From assembly GCA_964057225.1 (NCBI GenBank), contig OZ059900.1, positions 24,443,638-24,507,637 of the forward strand: a stretch of 64,000 nt of DNA, read 5' to 3'. Positions 1 through 12,994 of this stretch are shown piece after piece (within the stretch, counting starts at the first letter, position 1; each line of letters opens with the position of its first letter). The DNA is from Auanema rhodensis (taxonomy: Eukaryota; Nematoda; Chromadorea; Rhabditida; Rhabditidae). Position numbers and translations under genes: made by a program. The notes beneath the pieces were generated by a model. The model was given only the letters and a program-made list of their open reading frames with translations. It did no database searches and had not been told where the DNA came from.

Positions 1-342
1 AAAATCGATTTAATCAATATTAGCCATAAGGGGCGTGCCCTCAGAATATGCTAATTTCCTTAATTTTCTAACCCCTGTTTTTTTGTCGTGAAAGTGGAAC
101 TAGACGTTGTACAAACAATTTTGAGCTAGGTTTCATTGACATTGCATGAGTTTGAACACATGAAATCGTAAGTCAAAACCTTGTTTACAGCGAAATTTCC
201 AAAAACTGGTTTTCCAGCATAATAAAATATTTCTCATGAGAAATACTGTGTTTTTGTATTTTTCTAGTGTTCAGCATGTAAAATGCTTTATTTTAGTATG
301 TAACACGCTGAAATTCGTTGCATTTGACGACTCATATGAACA
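1..342 (+). repeat. Reference monomer of the satellite
   Basis: This is the first copy in the window and sets the phase numbering. It has about 113 G+C of 342 (33%) and 9 CpG. Landmarks are AAATCGATTT (2-11, with a ClaI site at 4-9), GGGC-GT-GCCC (31-40), the T7 tract (78-84), CTGG-TTTT-CCAG (206-217), the perfect 18-bp palindrome at 228-245, AGCAT-5 nt-ATGCT (273-287), and an NdeI site (333-338). All three forward frames hit a stop within the first 55 bases (TAA at 52, TAA at 11, TAG at 21), and the reverse frames are also stopped. At 342 bp the unit is twice 171 bp, roughly two nucleosome repeats; that is a length observation only. This copy has TTTA at 287-290 where nearly all others have TTCA. 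Confidence 0.95.
228..245. repeat. Perfect 18-bp palindrome in one monomer class
   Basis: TATTTCTCATGAGAAATA equals its own reverse complement. It is intact in left-arm monomers with CATGAG, for example those starting at 1, 2737, 4789, 6841 and 8208. In the commoner class CATGGG one position is changed (phase 239 A to G). I saw no intact copy in the right arm, where the sequence reads as CCCATGAG throughout, and a right-arm subclass with ATACCC has lost the dyad further. It could extrude as a small hairpin or bind a dimeric protein; the sequence does not say which. Confidence 0.8.
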
Positions 343-2736
343 AAAATCGATTTAATCAATATTAGCCATAAGGGGCGTGCCCTCAGAATATGCTAATTTC
401 CTTAATTTTCTAACCCCTGTTTTTTTGTCGTGAAAGTGGAACTAGACGTTGTAGGAACAATTTTGAGCTAGGTTTCATTGACATTGCATGAGTTTGAACA
501 CATGAAATCGTAAGTCAAAACCTTGTTTACAGCGAAATTTCCAAAAACTGGTTTTCCAGCATAATAAAATATTTCTCATGGGAAATACTGTGTTTTTGTA
601 TTTTTCTAGTGTTCAGCATGTGAAATGCTTCATTTTAGTATGTAACACGCTGAAATTCGTTGCATTTGACGACTCATATGAACAAAAATCGATTTAACCA
701 ATATTAGCCAGAAGGGGCGTGCCCTCAGAATATGCTAATTTCCTTAATTTTCTAACCCCGGTTTTTTTGTCGTGAAAGTGGAATTAGACGTTGTAGGAAC
801 AATTTTGAGCTAGGTTTCATTGACATTGCATGAGTTTGAACACATGAAATCGTAAGTCAAAACCTTGTTTACAGCGAAATTTCCAAAAACTGGTTTTCCA
901 GCATAATAAAATATTTCTCATGGGAAATACTGTGTTTTTGTATTTTTCTAGTGTTCAGCATGTAGAATGCTTCATTTTAGTATGTAACACGCTGAAATTC
1001 GTTGCATTTGACGACTCATATGAACAAAAATCGATTTAATCAATATTAGCCATAAGGGGCGTGCCCTCAGAATATGCTAATTTCCTTAATTTTCTAACCC
1101 CTGTTTTTTTGTCGTGAAAGTGGAACTAGACGTTGTAGGAACAATTTTGAGCTAGGTTTCATTGACATTGCATGAGTTTGAACACATGAAATCGTAAGTC
1201 AAAACCTTGTTTACAGCGAAATTTCCAAAAACTGGTTTTCCAGCATAATAAAATATTTCTCATGGGAAATACTGTGTTTTTGTATTTTTCTAGTGTTCAG
1301 CATGTAAAATGCTTCATTTTAGTATGTAACACGCTGAAATTCGTTGCATTTGACGACTCATATGAACAAAAATCGATTTAATCAATATTAGCCATAAGGG
1401 GCGTGCCCTCAGAATATGCTAATTTCCTTAATTTTCTAACCCCTGTTTTTTTGTCGTGAAAGTGGAATTAGACGTTGTAGGAACAATTTTGAGCTAGGTT
1501 TCATTGACATTGCATGAGTTTGAACGCATGAAATCGTAAGTCAAAACCTTGTTTACAGCGAAATTTCCAAAAACTGGTTTTCCAGCATAATAAAATATTT
1601 CTCATGGGAAATACTGTGTTTTTGTATTTTTATAGTGTTCAGCATGTAAAATGCTTCATTTTAGTATGTAACACGCTGAAATTCGTTGCATTTGACGACT
1701 CATATGAACAAAAATCGATTTAATCAATATTAGCCATAAGGGGCGTGCCCTCAGAATATGCTAATTTCCTTAATTTTCTAACCCCTGTTTTTTTGTCGTG
1801 AAAGTGGAACTAGACGTTGTAGGAACAATTTTGAGCTAGGTTTCATTGACATTGCATGAGTTTGAACACATGAAATCGTAAGTCAAAACCTTGTTTACAG
1901 CGAAATTTCCAAAAACTGGTTTTCCAGCATAATAAAATATTTCTCATGGGAAATACTGTGTTTTTGTATTTTTCTAGTGTTCAGCATGTAAAATGCTTCA
2001 TTTTAGTATGTAACACGCTGAAATTCGTTGCATTTGACGACTCATATGAACAAAAATCGATTTAATCAATATTAGCCATAAGGGGCGTGCCCTCAGAATA
2101 TGCTAATTTCCTTAATTTTCTAACCCCTGTTTTTTTGTCGTGAAAGTGGAATTAGACGTTGTAGGAACAATTTTGAGCTAGGTTTCATTGACATTGCATG
2201 AGTTTGAACGCATGAAATCGTAAGTCAAAACCTTGTTTACAGCGAAATTTCCAAAAACTGGTTTTCCAGCATAATAAAATATTTCTCATGGGAAATACTG
2301 TGTTTTTGTATTTTTATAGTGTTCAGCATGTAAAATGCTTCATTTTAGTATGTAACACGCTGAAATTCGTTGCATTTGACGACTCATATGAACAAAAATC
2401 GATTTAATCAATATTAGCCATAAGGGGCGTGCCCTCAGAATATGCTAATTTCCTTAATTTTCTAACCCCGGTTTTTTTGTCGTGAAAGTGGAATTAGACG
2501 TTGTAGGAACAATCTTGAGCTAGGTTTCATTGACATTGCATGAGTTTGAACACATGAAATCGTAAGTCAAAACCTTGTTTACAGCGAAATTTCCAAAAAC
2601 TGGTTTTCCAGCATAATAAAATATTTCTCATGGGAAATACTGTGTTTTTGTATTTTTCTAGTGTTCAGCATGTAAAATGCTTCATTTTAGTATGTAACAC
2701 GCTGAAATTCGTTGCATTTGACGACTCATATGAACA

Positions 2737-4788
2737 AAATACGATTTAATCAATATTAGCCATAAGGGGCGTGCCCTCAGAATATGCTAATTTCCTTAAT
2801 TTTCTAACCCCTGTTTTTTTGTCGTGAAAGTGGAACTAGACGTTGTACAAACAATTTTGAGCTAGGTTTCATTGACATTGCATGAGTTTGAACACATGAA
2901 ATCGTAAGTCAAAACCTTGTTTACAGCGAAATTTCCAAAAACTGGTTTTCCAGCATAATAAAATATTTCTCATGAGAAATACTGTGTTTTTGTATTTTTC
3001 TAGTGTTCAGCATGTAAAATGCTTCATTTTAGTATGTAACACGCTGAAATTCGTTGCATTTGACGACTCATATGAACAAAAATCGATTTAATCAATATTA
3101 GCCATAAGGGGCGTGCCCTCAGAATATGCTAATTTCCTTAATTTTCTAACCCCTGTTTTTTTGTCGTGAAAGTGGAACTAGACGTTGTAGGAACAATTTT
3201 GAGCTAGGTTTCATTGACATTGCATGAGTTTGAACACATGAAATCGTAAGTCAAAACCTTGTTTACAGCGAAATTTCCAAAAACTGGTTTTCCAGCATAA
3301 TAAAATATTTCTCATGGGAAATACTGTGTTTTTGTATTTTTCTAGTGTTCAGCATGTGAAATGCTTCATTTTAGTATGTAACACGCTGAAATTCGTTGCA
3401 TTTGACGACTCATATGAACAAAAATCGATTTAATCAATATTAGCCATAAGGGGCGTGCCCTCAGAATATGCTAATTTCCTTAATTTTCTAACCCCGGTTT
3501 TTTTGTCGTGAAAGTGGATTTAGACGTTGTAGGAACAATTTTGAGCTAGGTTTCATTGACATTGCATGAGTTTGAACACATGAAATCGTAAGTCAAAACC
3601 TTGTTTACAGCGAAATTTCCAAAAACTGGTTTTCCAGCATAATAAAATATTTCTCATGGGAAATACTGTGTTTTTGTATTTTTCTAGTGTTCAGCATGTA
3701 GAATGCTTCATTTTAGTATGTAACACGCTGAAATTCGTTGCATTTGACGACTCATATGAACAAAAATCGATTTAATCAATATTAGCCATAAGGGGCGTGC
3801 CCTCAGAATATGCTAATTTCCTTAATTTTCTAACCCCTGTTTTTTTGTCGTGAAAGTGGAACTAGACGTTGTAGGAACAATTTTGAGCTAGGTTTCATTG
3901 ACATTGCATGAGTTTGAACACATGAAATCGTAAGTCAAAACCTTGTTTACAGCGAAATTTCCAAAAACTGGTTTTCCAGCATAATAAAATATTTCTCATG
4001 GGAAATACTGTGTTTTTGTATTTTTCTAGTGTTCAGCATGTAAAATGCTTCATTTTAGTATGTAACACGCTGAAATTCGTTGCATTTGACGACTCATATG
4101 AACAAAAATCGATTTAATCAATATTAGCCATAAGGGGCGTGCCCTCAGAATATGCTAATTTCCTTAATTTTCTAACCCCTGTTTTTTTGTCGTGAAAGTG
4201 GAATTAGACGTTGTAGGAACAATTTTGAGCTAGGTTTCATTGACATTGCATGAGTTTGAACGCATGAAATCGTAAGTCAAAACCTTGTTTACAGCGAAAT
4301 TTCCAAAAACTGGTTTTCCAGCATAATAAAATATTTCTCATGGGAAATACTGTGTTTTTGTATTTTTATAGTGTTCAGCATGTAAAATGCTTCATTTTAG
4401 TATGTAACACGCTGAAATTCGTTGCATTTGACGACTCATATGAACAAAAATCGATTTAATCAATATTAGCCATAAGGGGCGTGCCCTCAGAATATGCTAA
4501 TTTCCTTAATTTTCTAACCCCGGTTTTTTTGTCGTGAAAGTGGAATTAGACGTTGTAGGAACAATTTTGAGCTAGGTTTCATTGACATTGCATGAGTTTG
4601 AACACATGAAATCGTAAGTCAAAACCTTGTTTACAGCGAAATTTCCAAAAACTGGTTTTCCAGCATAATAAAATATTTCTCATGGGAAATACTGTGTTTT
4701 TGTATTTTTCTAGTGTTCAGCATGTAAAATGCTTCATTTTAGTATGTAACACGCTGAAATTCGTTGCATTTGACGACTCATATGAACA
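2737..4788 (+). repeat. 6-monomer (2052-bp) higher-order block, types 1-2-3-4-5-8
   Basis: The order of marker types is the same as in the preceding block but without the extra 4-5 pair. The type-3 copy has GGATTTAG instead of GGAATTAG. The block ends in CAAAATACGA near 4778, after which a type-1 monomer starts at 4789. Partial runs of the same order (3-4-5-8-1) reappear from about 9575, and fragments appear from about 16756 and 17098. The 6-monomer unit is therefore an older, partly scrambled HOR of this arm. Confidence 0.85.
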
Positions 4789-5814
4789 AAATACGATTTA
4801 ATCAATATTAGCCATAAGGGGCGTGCCCTCAGAATATGCTAATTTCCTTAATTTTCTAACCCCTGTTTTTTTGTCGTGAAAGTGGAACTAGACGTTGTAC
4901 AAACAATTTTGAGCTAGGTTTCATTGACATTGCATGAGTTTGAACACATGAAATCGTAAGTCAAAACCTTGTTTACAGCGAAATTTCCAAAAACTGGTTT
5001 TCCAGCATAATAAAATATTTCTCATGAGAAATACTGTGTTTTTGTATTTTTCTAGTGTTCAGCATGTAAAATGCTTCATTTTAGTATGTAACACGCTGAA
5101 ATTCGTTGCATTTGACGACTCATATGAACAAAAATCGATTTAATCAATATTAGCCATAAGGGGCGTGCCCTCAGAATATGCTAATTTCCTTAATTTTCTA
5201 ACCCCTGTTTTTTTGTCGTGAAAGTGGAATTAGACGTTGTAGGAACAATTTTGAGCTAGGTTTCATTGACATTGCATGAGTTTGAACACATGAAATCGTA
5301 AGTCAAAACCTTGTTTACAGCGAAATTTCCAAAAACTGGTTTTCCAGCATAATAAAATATTTCTCATGAGAAATACTGTGTTTTTGTATTTTTCTAGTGT
5401 TCAGCATGTAAAATGCTTCATTTTAGTATGTAACACGATGAAATTCGTTGCATTTGACGACTCATATGAACAAAAATCGATTTAATCAATATTAGCCATA
5501 AGGGGCGTGCCCTCAGAATATGCTAATTTCCTTAATTTTCTAACCCCTGTTTTTTTGTCGTGAAAGTGGAACTAGACGTTGTACAAACAATTTTGAGCTA
5601 GGTTTCATTGACATTGCATGAGTTTGAACACATGAAATCGTAAGTCAAAACCTTGTTTACAGCGAAATTTCCAAAAACTGGTTTTCCAGCATAATAAAAT
5701 ATTTCTCATGAGAAATACTGTGTTTTTGTATTTTTCTAGTGTTCAGCATGTAAAATGCTTCATTTTAGTATGTAACACGATGAAATTCGTTGCATTTGAC
5801 GACTCATATGAACA

Positions 5815-7865
5815 AAAATCGATTTAATCAATATTAGCCATAAGGGGCGTGCCCTCAGAATATGCTAATTTCATTAATTTTCTAACCCCTGTTTTTTTGT
5901 CGTGAAAGTGGAACTAGACGTTGTAGGAACAATTTTGAGCTAGGTTTCATTGACATTGCATGAGTTTGAACACATGAAATCGTAAGTCAAAACCTTGTTT
6001 ACAGCGAAATTTCCAAAAACTGGTTTTCCAGCATAATAAAATATTTCTCATGGGAAATACTGTGTTTTTGTATTTTTCTAGTGTTCAGCATGTAAAATGC
6101 TTCATTTTAGTATGTAACACGCTGAAATTCGTTGCATTTGACGACTCATATGAACAAAAATCGATTTAATCAATATTAGCCATAAGGGGCGTGCCCTCAG
6201 AATATGCTAATTTCCTTAATTTTCTAACCCCTGTTTTTTTGTCGTGAAAGTGGAACTAGACGTTGTACAAACAATTTTGAGCTAGGTTTCATTGACATTG
6301 CATGAGTTTGAACACATGAAATCGTAAGTCAAAACCTTGTTTACAGCGAAATTTCCAAAAACTGGTTTTCCAGCATAATAAAATATTTCTCATGAGAAAT
6401 ACTGTGTTTTTGTATTTTTCTAGTGTTCAGCATGTAAAATGCTTCATTTTAGTATGTAACACGCTGAAATTCGTTGCATTTGACGACTCATATGAACAAA
6501 AATCGATTTAATCAATATTAGCCATAAGGGGCGTGCCCTCAGAATATGCTAATTTCCTTAATTTTCTAACCCCTGTTTTTTTGTCGTGAAAGTGGAACTA
6601 GACGTTGTAGGAACAATTCTGAGCTAGGTTTCATTGACATTGCATGAGTTTGAACACATGAAATCGTAAGTCAAAACCTTGTTTACAGCGAAATTTCCAT
6701 AAACTGGTTTTCCAGCATAATAAAATATTTCTCATGGGAAATACTGTGTTTTTGTATTTTTCTAGTGTTCAGCATGTGAAATGCTTCATTTTAGTATGTA
6801 ACACGCTGAAATTCGTTGCATTTGACGACTCATATGAACAAAAATCGATTTAATCAATATTAGCCATAAGGGGCGTGCCCTCAGAATATGCTAATTTCCT
6901 TAATTTTCTAACCCCTGTTTTTTTGTCGTGAAAGTGGAACTAGACGTTGTACGAACAATTTTGAGCTAGGTTTCATTGACATTGCATGAGTTTGAACACA
7001 TGAAATCGTAAGTCAAAACCTTGTTTACAGCGAAATTTCCAAAAACTGGTTTTCCAGCATAATAAAATATTTCTCATGAGAAATACTGTGTTTTTGTATT
7101 TTTCTAGTGTTCAGCATGTGAAATGCTTCATTTTAGTATGTAACACGCTGAAATTCGTTGCATTTGACGACTCATATGAACAAAAATCGATTTAATCAAT
7201 ATTAGCCATAAGGGGCGTGCCCTCAGAATATGCTAATTTCCTTAATTTTCTAACCCCTGTTTTTTTGTCGTGAAAGTGGAACTAGACGTTGTAGGAACAA
7301 TTTTGAGCTAGGTTTCATTGACATTGCATGAGTTTGAACACATGAAATCGTAAGTCAAAACCTTGTTTACAGCGAAAATTCCAAAAACTGGTTTTCCAGC
7401 ATAATAAAATATTTCTCATGGGAAATACTGTGTTTTTGTATTTTTCTAGTGTTCAGCATGTAAAATGCTTCATTTTAGTATGTAACACGCTGAAATTCGT
7501 TGCATTTGAAGACTCATATGAACAAAAATCGATTTAATCAATATTAGCCATAAGGGGCGTGCCCTCAGAATATGCTAATTTCCTTAATTTTCTAACCCCT
7601 GTTTTTTGTCGTGAAAGTGGAACTAGACGTTGTAGGAACAATTTTGAGCTAGGTTTCATTGACATTGCATGAGTTTGAACACATGAAATCGTAAGTCAAA
7701 ACCTTGTTTACAGCGAAATTTCCAAAAACTGGTTTTCCAGCATAATAAAATATTTCTCATGGGAAATACTGTGTTTTTGTATTTTTCTAGTGTTCAGCAT
7801 GTAAAATACTTCATTTTAGTATGTAACACGCTGAAATTCGTTGCATTTGACGACTCATATGAACA
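5815..7865 (+). repeat. Left-arm signature block, copy 1 (6 monomers)
   Basis: Ordered rare markers are TTTCATTAATT, then GTACAAAC, then AATTCTGAG with CCATAAACTGG (about 6698), then GTACGAAC with CATGTGAAATG, then GCGAAAATTCC with GAAGACTC, then a T6 tract with AAATACTTC. The same order recurs from 12995 and from 20518. The CCATAAACTGG marker spacing is 6838 bp (20 monomers minus 2) and 7865 bp (23 monomers minus 1), consistent with the counted T-tract losses in between. Confidence 0.85.
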
Positions 7866-8207
7866 AAAATCGATTTAATCAATATTAGCCATAAGGGGCG
7901 TGCCCTCAGAATATGCTAATTTCCTAAATTTTCTAACCCCTGTTTTTTTGTCGTGAAAGTGGAACTAGACGTTGTAGGAACAATTTTGAGCTAGGTTTCA
8001 TTGACATTGCATGAGTTTGAACACATGAAATCGTAAGTCAAAACCTTGTTTACAGCGAAATTTCCAAAAACTGGTTTTCCAGCATAATAAAATATTTCTC
8101 ATGGGAAATACTGTGTTTTTGTATTTTTCTAGTGTTCAGCATGTGAAATGCTTCATTTTAGTATGTAACACGCTGAAATTCGTTGCATTTGACGACTCAT
8201 ATGAACA
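6841..8207 (+). repeat. 4-monomer tandem duplication, unit 1 (1367 bp)
   Basis: Four monomers in the order GTACGAAC; GCGAAAATTCC with GAAGACTC; T6 tract with AAATACTTC; CCTAAATTTTC with CATGTGAAATG. The unit is followed directly by a second copy at 8208-9574 with every marker the same. The unit is 1367 bp rather than 1368 because of the T6 tract. Sharing the deletion and all rare substitutions indicates a recent local duplication. Confidence 0.9.
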
Positions 8208-9574
8208 AAAATCGATTTAATCAATATTAGCCATAAGGGGCGTGCCCTCAGAATATGCTAATTTCCTTAATTTTCTAACCCCTGTTTTTTTGTCGTGAAA
8301 GTGGAACTAGACGTTGTACGAACAATTTTGAGCTAGGTTTCATTGACATTGCATGAGTTTGAACACATGAAATCGTAAGTCAAAACCTTGTTTACAGCGA
8401 AATTTCCAAAAACTGGTTTTCCAGCATAATAAAATATTTCTCATGAGAAATACTGTGTTTTTGTATTTTTCTAGTGTTCAGCATGTGAAATGCTTCATTT
8501 TAGTATGTAACACGCTGAAATTCGTTGCATTTGACGACTCATATGAACAAAAATCGATTTAATCAATATTAGCCATAAGGGGCGTGCCCTCAGAATATGC
8601 TAATTTCCTTAATTTTCTAACCCCTGTTTTTTTGTCGTGAAAGTGGAACTAGACGTTGTAGGAACAATTTTGAGCTAGGTTTCATTGACATTGCATGAGT
8701 TTGAACACATGAAATCGTAAGTCAAAACCTTGTTTACAGCGAAAATTCCAAAAACTGGTTTTCCAGCATAATAAAATATTTCTCATGGGAAATACTGTGT
8801 TTTTGTATTTTTCTAGTGTTCAGCATGTAAAATGCTTCATTTTAGTATGTAACACGCTGAAATTCGTTGCATTTGAAGACTCATATGAACAAAAATCGAT
8901 TTAATCAATATTAGCCATAAGGGGCGTGCCCTCAGAATATGCTAATTTCCTTAATTTTCTAACCCCTGTTTTTTGTCGTGAAAGTGGAACTAGACGTTGT
9001 AGGAACAATTTTGAGCTAGGTTTCATTGACATTGCATGAGTTTGAACACATGAAATCGTAAGTCAAAACCTTGTTTACAGCGAAATTTCCAAAAACTGGT
9101 TTTCCAGCATAATAAAATATTTCTCATGGGAAATACTGTGTTTTTGTATTTTTCTAGTGTTCAGCATGTAAAATACTTCATTTTAGTATGTAACACGCTG
9201 AAATTCGTTGCATTTGACGACTCATATGAACAAAAATCGATTTAATCAATATTAGCCATAAGGGGCGTGCCCTCAGAATATGCTAATTTCCTAAATTTTC
9301 TAACCCCTGTTTTTTTGTCGTGAAAGTGGAACTAGACGTTGTAGGAACAATTTTGAGCTAGGTTTCATTGACATTGCATGAGTTTGAACACATGAAATCG
9401 TAAGTCAAAACCTTGTTTACAGCGAAATTTCCAAAAACTGGTTTTCCAGCATAATAAAATATTTCTCATGGGAAATACTGTGTTTTTGTATTTTTCTAGT
9501 GTTCAGCATGTGAAATGCTTCATTTTAGTATGTAACACGCTGAAATTCGTTGCATTTGACGACTCATATGAACA
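8208..9574 (+). repeat. 4-monomer tandem duplication, unit 2 (1367 bp)
   Basis: Second copy of the unit at 6841-8207. I found no difference at the marker sites on reading. A third copy of the same four monomers lies at 13679-15045, where it is single, so the tandem doubling is specific to this location. Confidence 0.9.
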
Positions 9575-12500
9575 AAAATCGATTTAATCAATATTAGCCA
9601 TAAGGGGCGTGCCCTCAGAATATGCTAATTTCCTTAATTTTCTAACCCCGGTTTTTTTGTCGTGAAAGTGGAATTAGACGTTGTAGGAACAATTTTGAGC
9701 TAGGTTTCATTGACATTGCATGAGTTTGAACACATGAAATCGTAAGTCAAAACCTTGTTTACAGCGAAATTTCCAAAAACTGGTTTTCCAGCATAATAAA
9801 ATATTTCTCATGGGAAATACTGTGTTTTTGTATTTTTCTAGTGTTCAGCATGTAGAATGCTTCATTTTAGTATGTAACACGCTGAAATTCGTTGCATTTG
9901 ACGACTCATATGAACAAAAATCGATTTAATCAATATTAGCCATAAAGGGCGTGCCCTCAGAATATGCTAATTTCCTTAATTTTCTAACCCCTGTTTTTTT
10001 GTCGTGAAAGTGGAACTAGACGTTGTAGGAACAATTTTGAGCTAGGTTTCATTGACATTGCATGAGTTTGAACACATGAAATCGTAAGTCAAAACCTTGT
10101 TTACAGCGAAATTTCCAAAAACTGGTTTTCCAGCATAATAAAATATTTCTCATGGGAAATACTGTGTTTTTGTATTTTTCTAGTGTTCAGCATGTAAAAT
10201 GCTTCATTTTAGTATGTAACACGCTGGAATTCGTTGCATTTGACGACTCATATGAACAAAAATCGATTTAATCAATATTAGCCATAAGGGGCGTGCCCTC
10301 AGAATATGCTAATTTCCTTAATTTTCTAACCCCTGTTTTTTTGTCGTGAAAGTGGAATTAGACGTTGTAGGAACAATTTTGAGCTAGGTTTCATTGACAT
10401 TGCATGAGTTTGAACGCATGAAATCGTAAGTCAAAACCTTGTTTACAGCGAAATTTCCAAAAACTGGTTTTCCAGCATAATAAAATATTTCTCATGGGAA
10501 ATACTGTGTTTTTGTATTTTTATAGTGTTCAGCATGTAAAATGCTTCATTTTAGTATGTAACACGCTGAAATTCGTTGCATTTGACGACTCATATGAACA
10601 AAAATCGATTTAATCAATATTAGCCATAAGGGGCGTGCCCTCAGAATATGCTAATTTCCTTAATTTTCTAACCCCGGTTTTTTTGTCGTGAAAGTGGAAT
10701 TAGACGTTGTAGGAACAATTTTGAGCTAGGTTTCATTGACATTGCATGAGTTTGAACACATGAAATCGTAAGTCAAAACCTTGTTTACAGCGAAATTTCC
10801 AAAAACTGGTTTTCCAGCATAATAAAATATTTCTCATGGGAAATACTGTGTTTTTGTATTTTTCTAGTGTTCAGCATGTAAAATGCTTCATTTTAGTATG
10901 TAACACGCTGAAATTCGTTGCATTTGACGACTCATATGAACAAAATACGATTTAATCAATATTAGCCATAAGGGGCGTGCCCTCAGAATATGCTAATTTC
11001 CTTAATTTTCTAACCCCTGTTTTTTTGTCGTGAAAGTGGAACTAGACGTTGTACAAACAATTTTGAGCTAGGTTTCATTGACATTGCATGAGTTTGAACA
11101 CATGAAATCGTAAGTCAAAACCTTGTTTACAGCGAAATTTCCAAAAACTGGTTTTCCAGCATAATAAAATATTTCTCATGAGAAATACTGTGTTTTTGTA
11201 TTTTTCTAGTGTTCAGCATGTAAAATGCTTCATTTTAGTATGTAACACGCTGAAATTCGTTGCATTTGACGACTCATATGAACAAAAATCGATTTAATCA
11301 ATATTAGCCATAAGGGGCGTGCCCTCAGAATATGCTAATTTCCTTAATTTTCTAACCCCTGTTTTTTTGTCGTGAAAGTGGAATTAGACGTTGTAGGAAC
11401 AATTTTGAGCTAGGTTTCATTGACATTGCATGAGTTTGAACACATGAAATCGTAAGTCAAAACCTTGTTTACAGCGAAATTTCCAAAAACTGGTTTTCCA
11501 GCATAATAAAATATTTCTCATGAGAAATACTGTGTTTTTGTATTTTTCTAGTGTTCAGCATGTAAAATGCTTCATTTTAGTATGTAACACGATGAAATTC
11601 GTTGCATTTGACGACTCATATGAACAAAAATCGATTTAATCAATATTAGCCATAAGGGGCGTGCCCTCAGAATATGCTAATTTCCTTAATTTTCTAACCC
11701 CTGTTTTTTTGTCGTGAAAGTGGAACTAGACGTTGTACAAACAATTTTGAGCTAGGTTTCATTGACATTGCATGAGTTTGAACACATGAAATCGTAAGTC
11801 AAAACCTTGTTTACAGCGAAATTTCCAAAAACTGGTTTTCCAGCATAATAAAATATTTCTCATGAGAAATACTGTGTTTTTGTATTTTTCTAGTGTTCAG
11901 CATGTAAAATGCTTCATTTTAGTATGTAACACGCTGAAATTCGTTGCATTTGACGACTCATATGAACAAAATACGATTTAATCAATATTAGCCATAAGGG
12001 GCGTGCCCTCAGAATATGCTAATTTCCTTAATTTTCTAACCCCTGTTTTTTTGTCGTGAAAGTGGAACTAGACGTTGTACAAACAATTTTGAGCTAGGTT
12101 TCATTGACATTGCATGAGTTTGAACACATGAAATCGTAAGTCAAAACCTTGTTTACAGCGAAATTTCCAAAAACTGGTTTTCCAGCATAATAAAATATTT
12201 CTCATGAGAAATACTGTGTTTTTGTATTTTTCTAGTGTTCAGCATGTAAAATGCTTCATTTTAGTATGTAACACGCTGAAATTCGTTGCATTTGACGACT
12301 CATATGAACAAAAATCGATTTAATCAATATTAGCCATAAGGGGCGTGCCCTCAGAATATGCTAATTTCCTTAATTTTCTAACCCCTGTTTTTTTGTCGTG
12401 AAAGTGGAATTAGACGTTGTAGGAACAATTTTGAGCTAGGTTTCATTGACATTGCATGAGTTTGAACACATGAAATCGTAAGTCAAAACCTTGTTTACAG

Positions 12501-12994
12501 CGAAATTTCCAAAAACTGGTTTTCCAGCATAATAAAATATTTCTCATGAGAAATACTGTGTTTTTGTATTTTTCTAGTGTTCAGCATGTAAAATGCTTCA
12601 TTTTAGTATGTAACACGATGAAATTCGTTGCATTTGACGACTCATATGAACAAAAATCGATTTAATCAATATTAGCCATAAGGGGCGTGCCCTCAGAATA
12701 TGCTAATTTCCTTAATTTTCTAACCCCTGTTTTTTTGTCGTGAAAGTGGAACTAGACGTTGGAGGAACAATTTTGAGCTAGGTTTCATTGACATTGCATG
12801 AGTTTGAACACATGAAATCGTAAGTCAAAACCTTGTTTACAGCGAAATTTCCAAAAACTGGTTTTCCAGCATAATAAAATATTTCTCATGGGAAATACTG
12901 TGTTTTTGTATTTTTCTAGTGTTCAGCATGTAAAATGCTTCATTTTAGTATGTAACACGCTGAAATTCGTTGCATTTGACGACTCATATGAACA

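Larger units (their letters stand above)
1..2736 (+). repeat. 8-monomer higher-order block, types 1-2-3-4-5-4-5-8
   Basis: Eight monomers identified by markers. Type 1 has GTACAAAC plus CATGAG. Type 2 has CATGTGAAATG. Type 3 has CCCCGG plus CATGTAGAATG. Type 4 is consensus-like. Type 5 has GGAATTAG, GAACGCATG and TTTTTATAG. Types 4 and 5 then repeat. Type 8 has CCCCGG, GGAATTAG and ends in CAAAATACGA, which destroys the ClaI site. Compared with the next block, the 4-5 pair is duplicated, as expected from unequal exchange. Private changes here include TAACCAAT and CAGAAGG in the third monomer. Confidence 0.85.

Noticed and set aside
221-226. AATAAA polyadenylation-like hexamer in each monomer
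   Set aside because: It is an expected chance word in AT-rich DNA, with no transcript structure or gene nearby.
313-330. ATTCGTTGCATTTGACG resembles the start of a CENP-B box
   Set aside because: The TTCGTTG and one A fit, but the CGGG half needed for CENP-B binding is absent, so the core motif fails.
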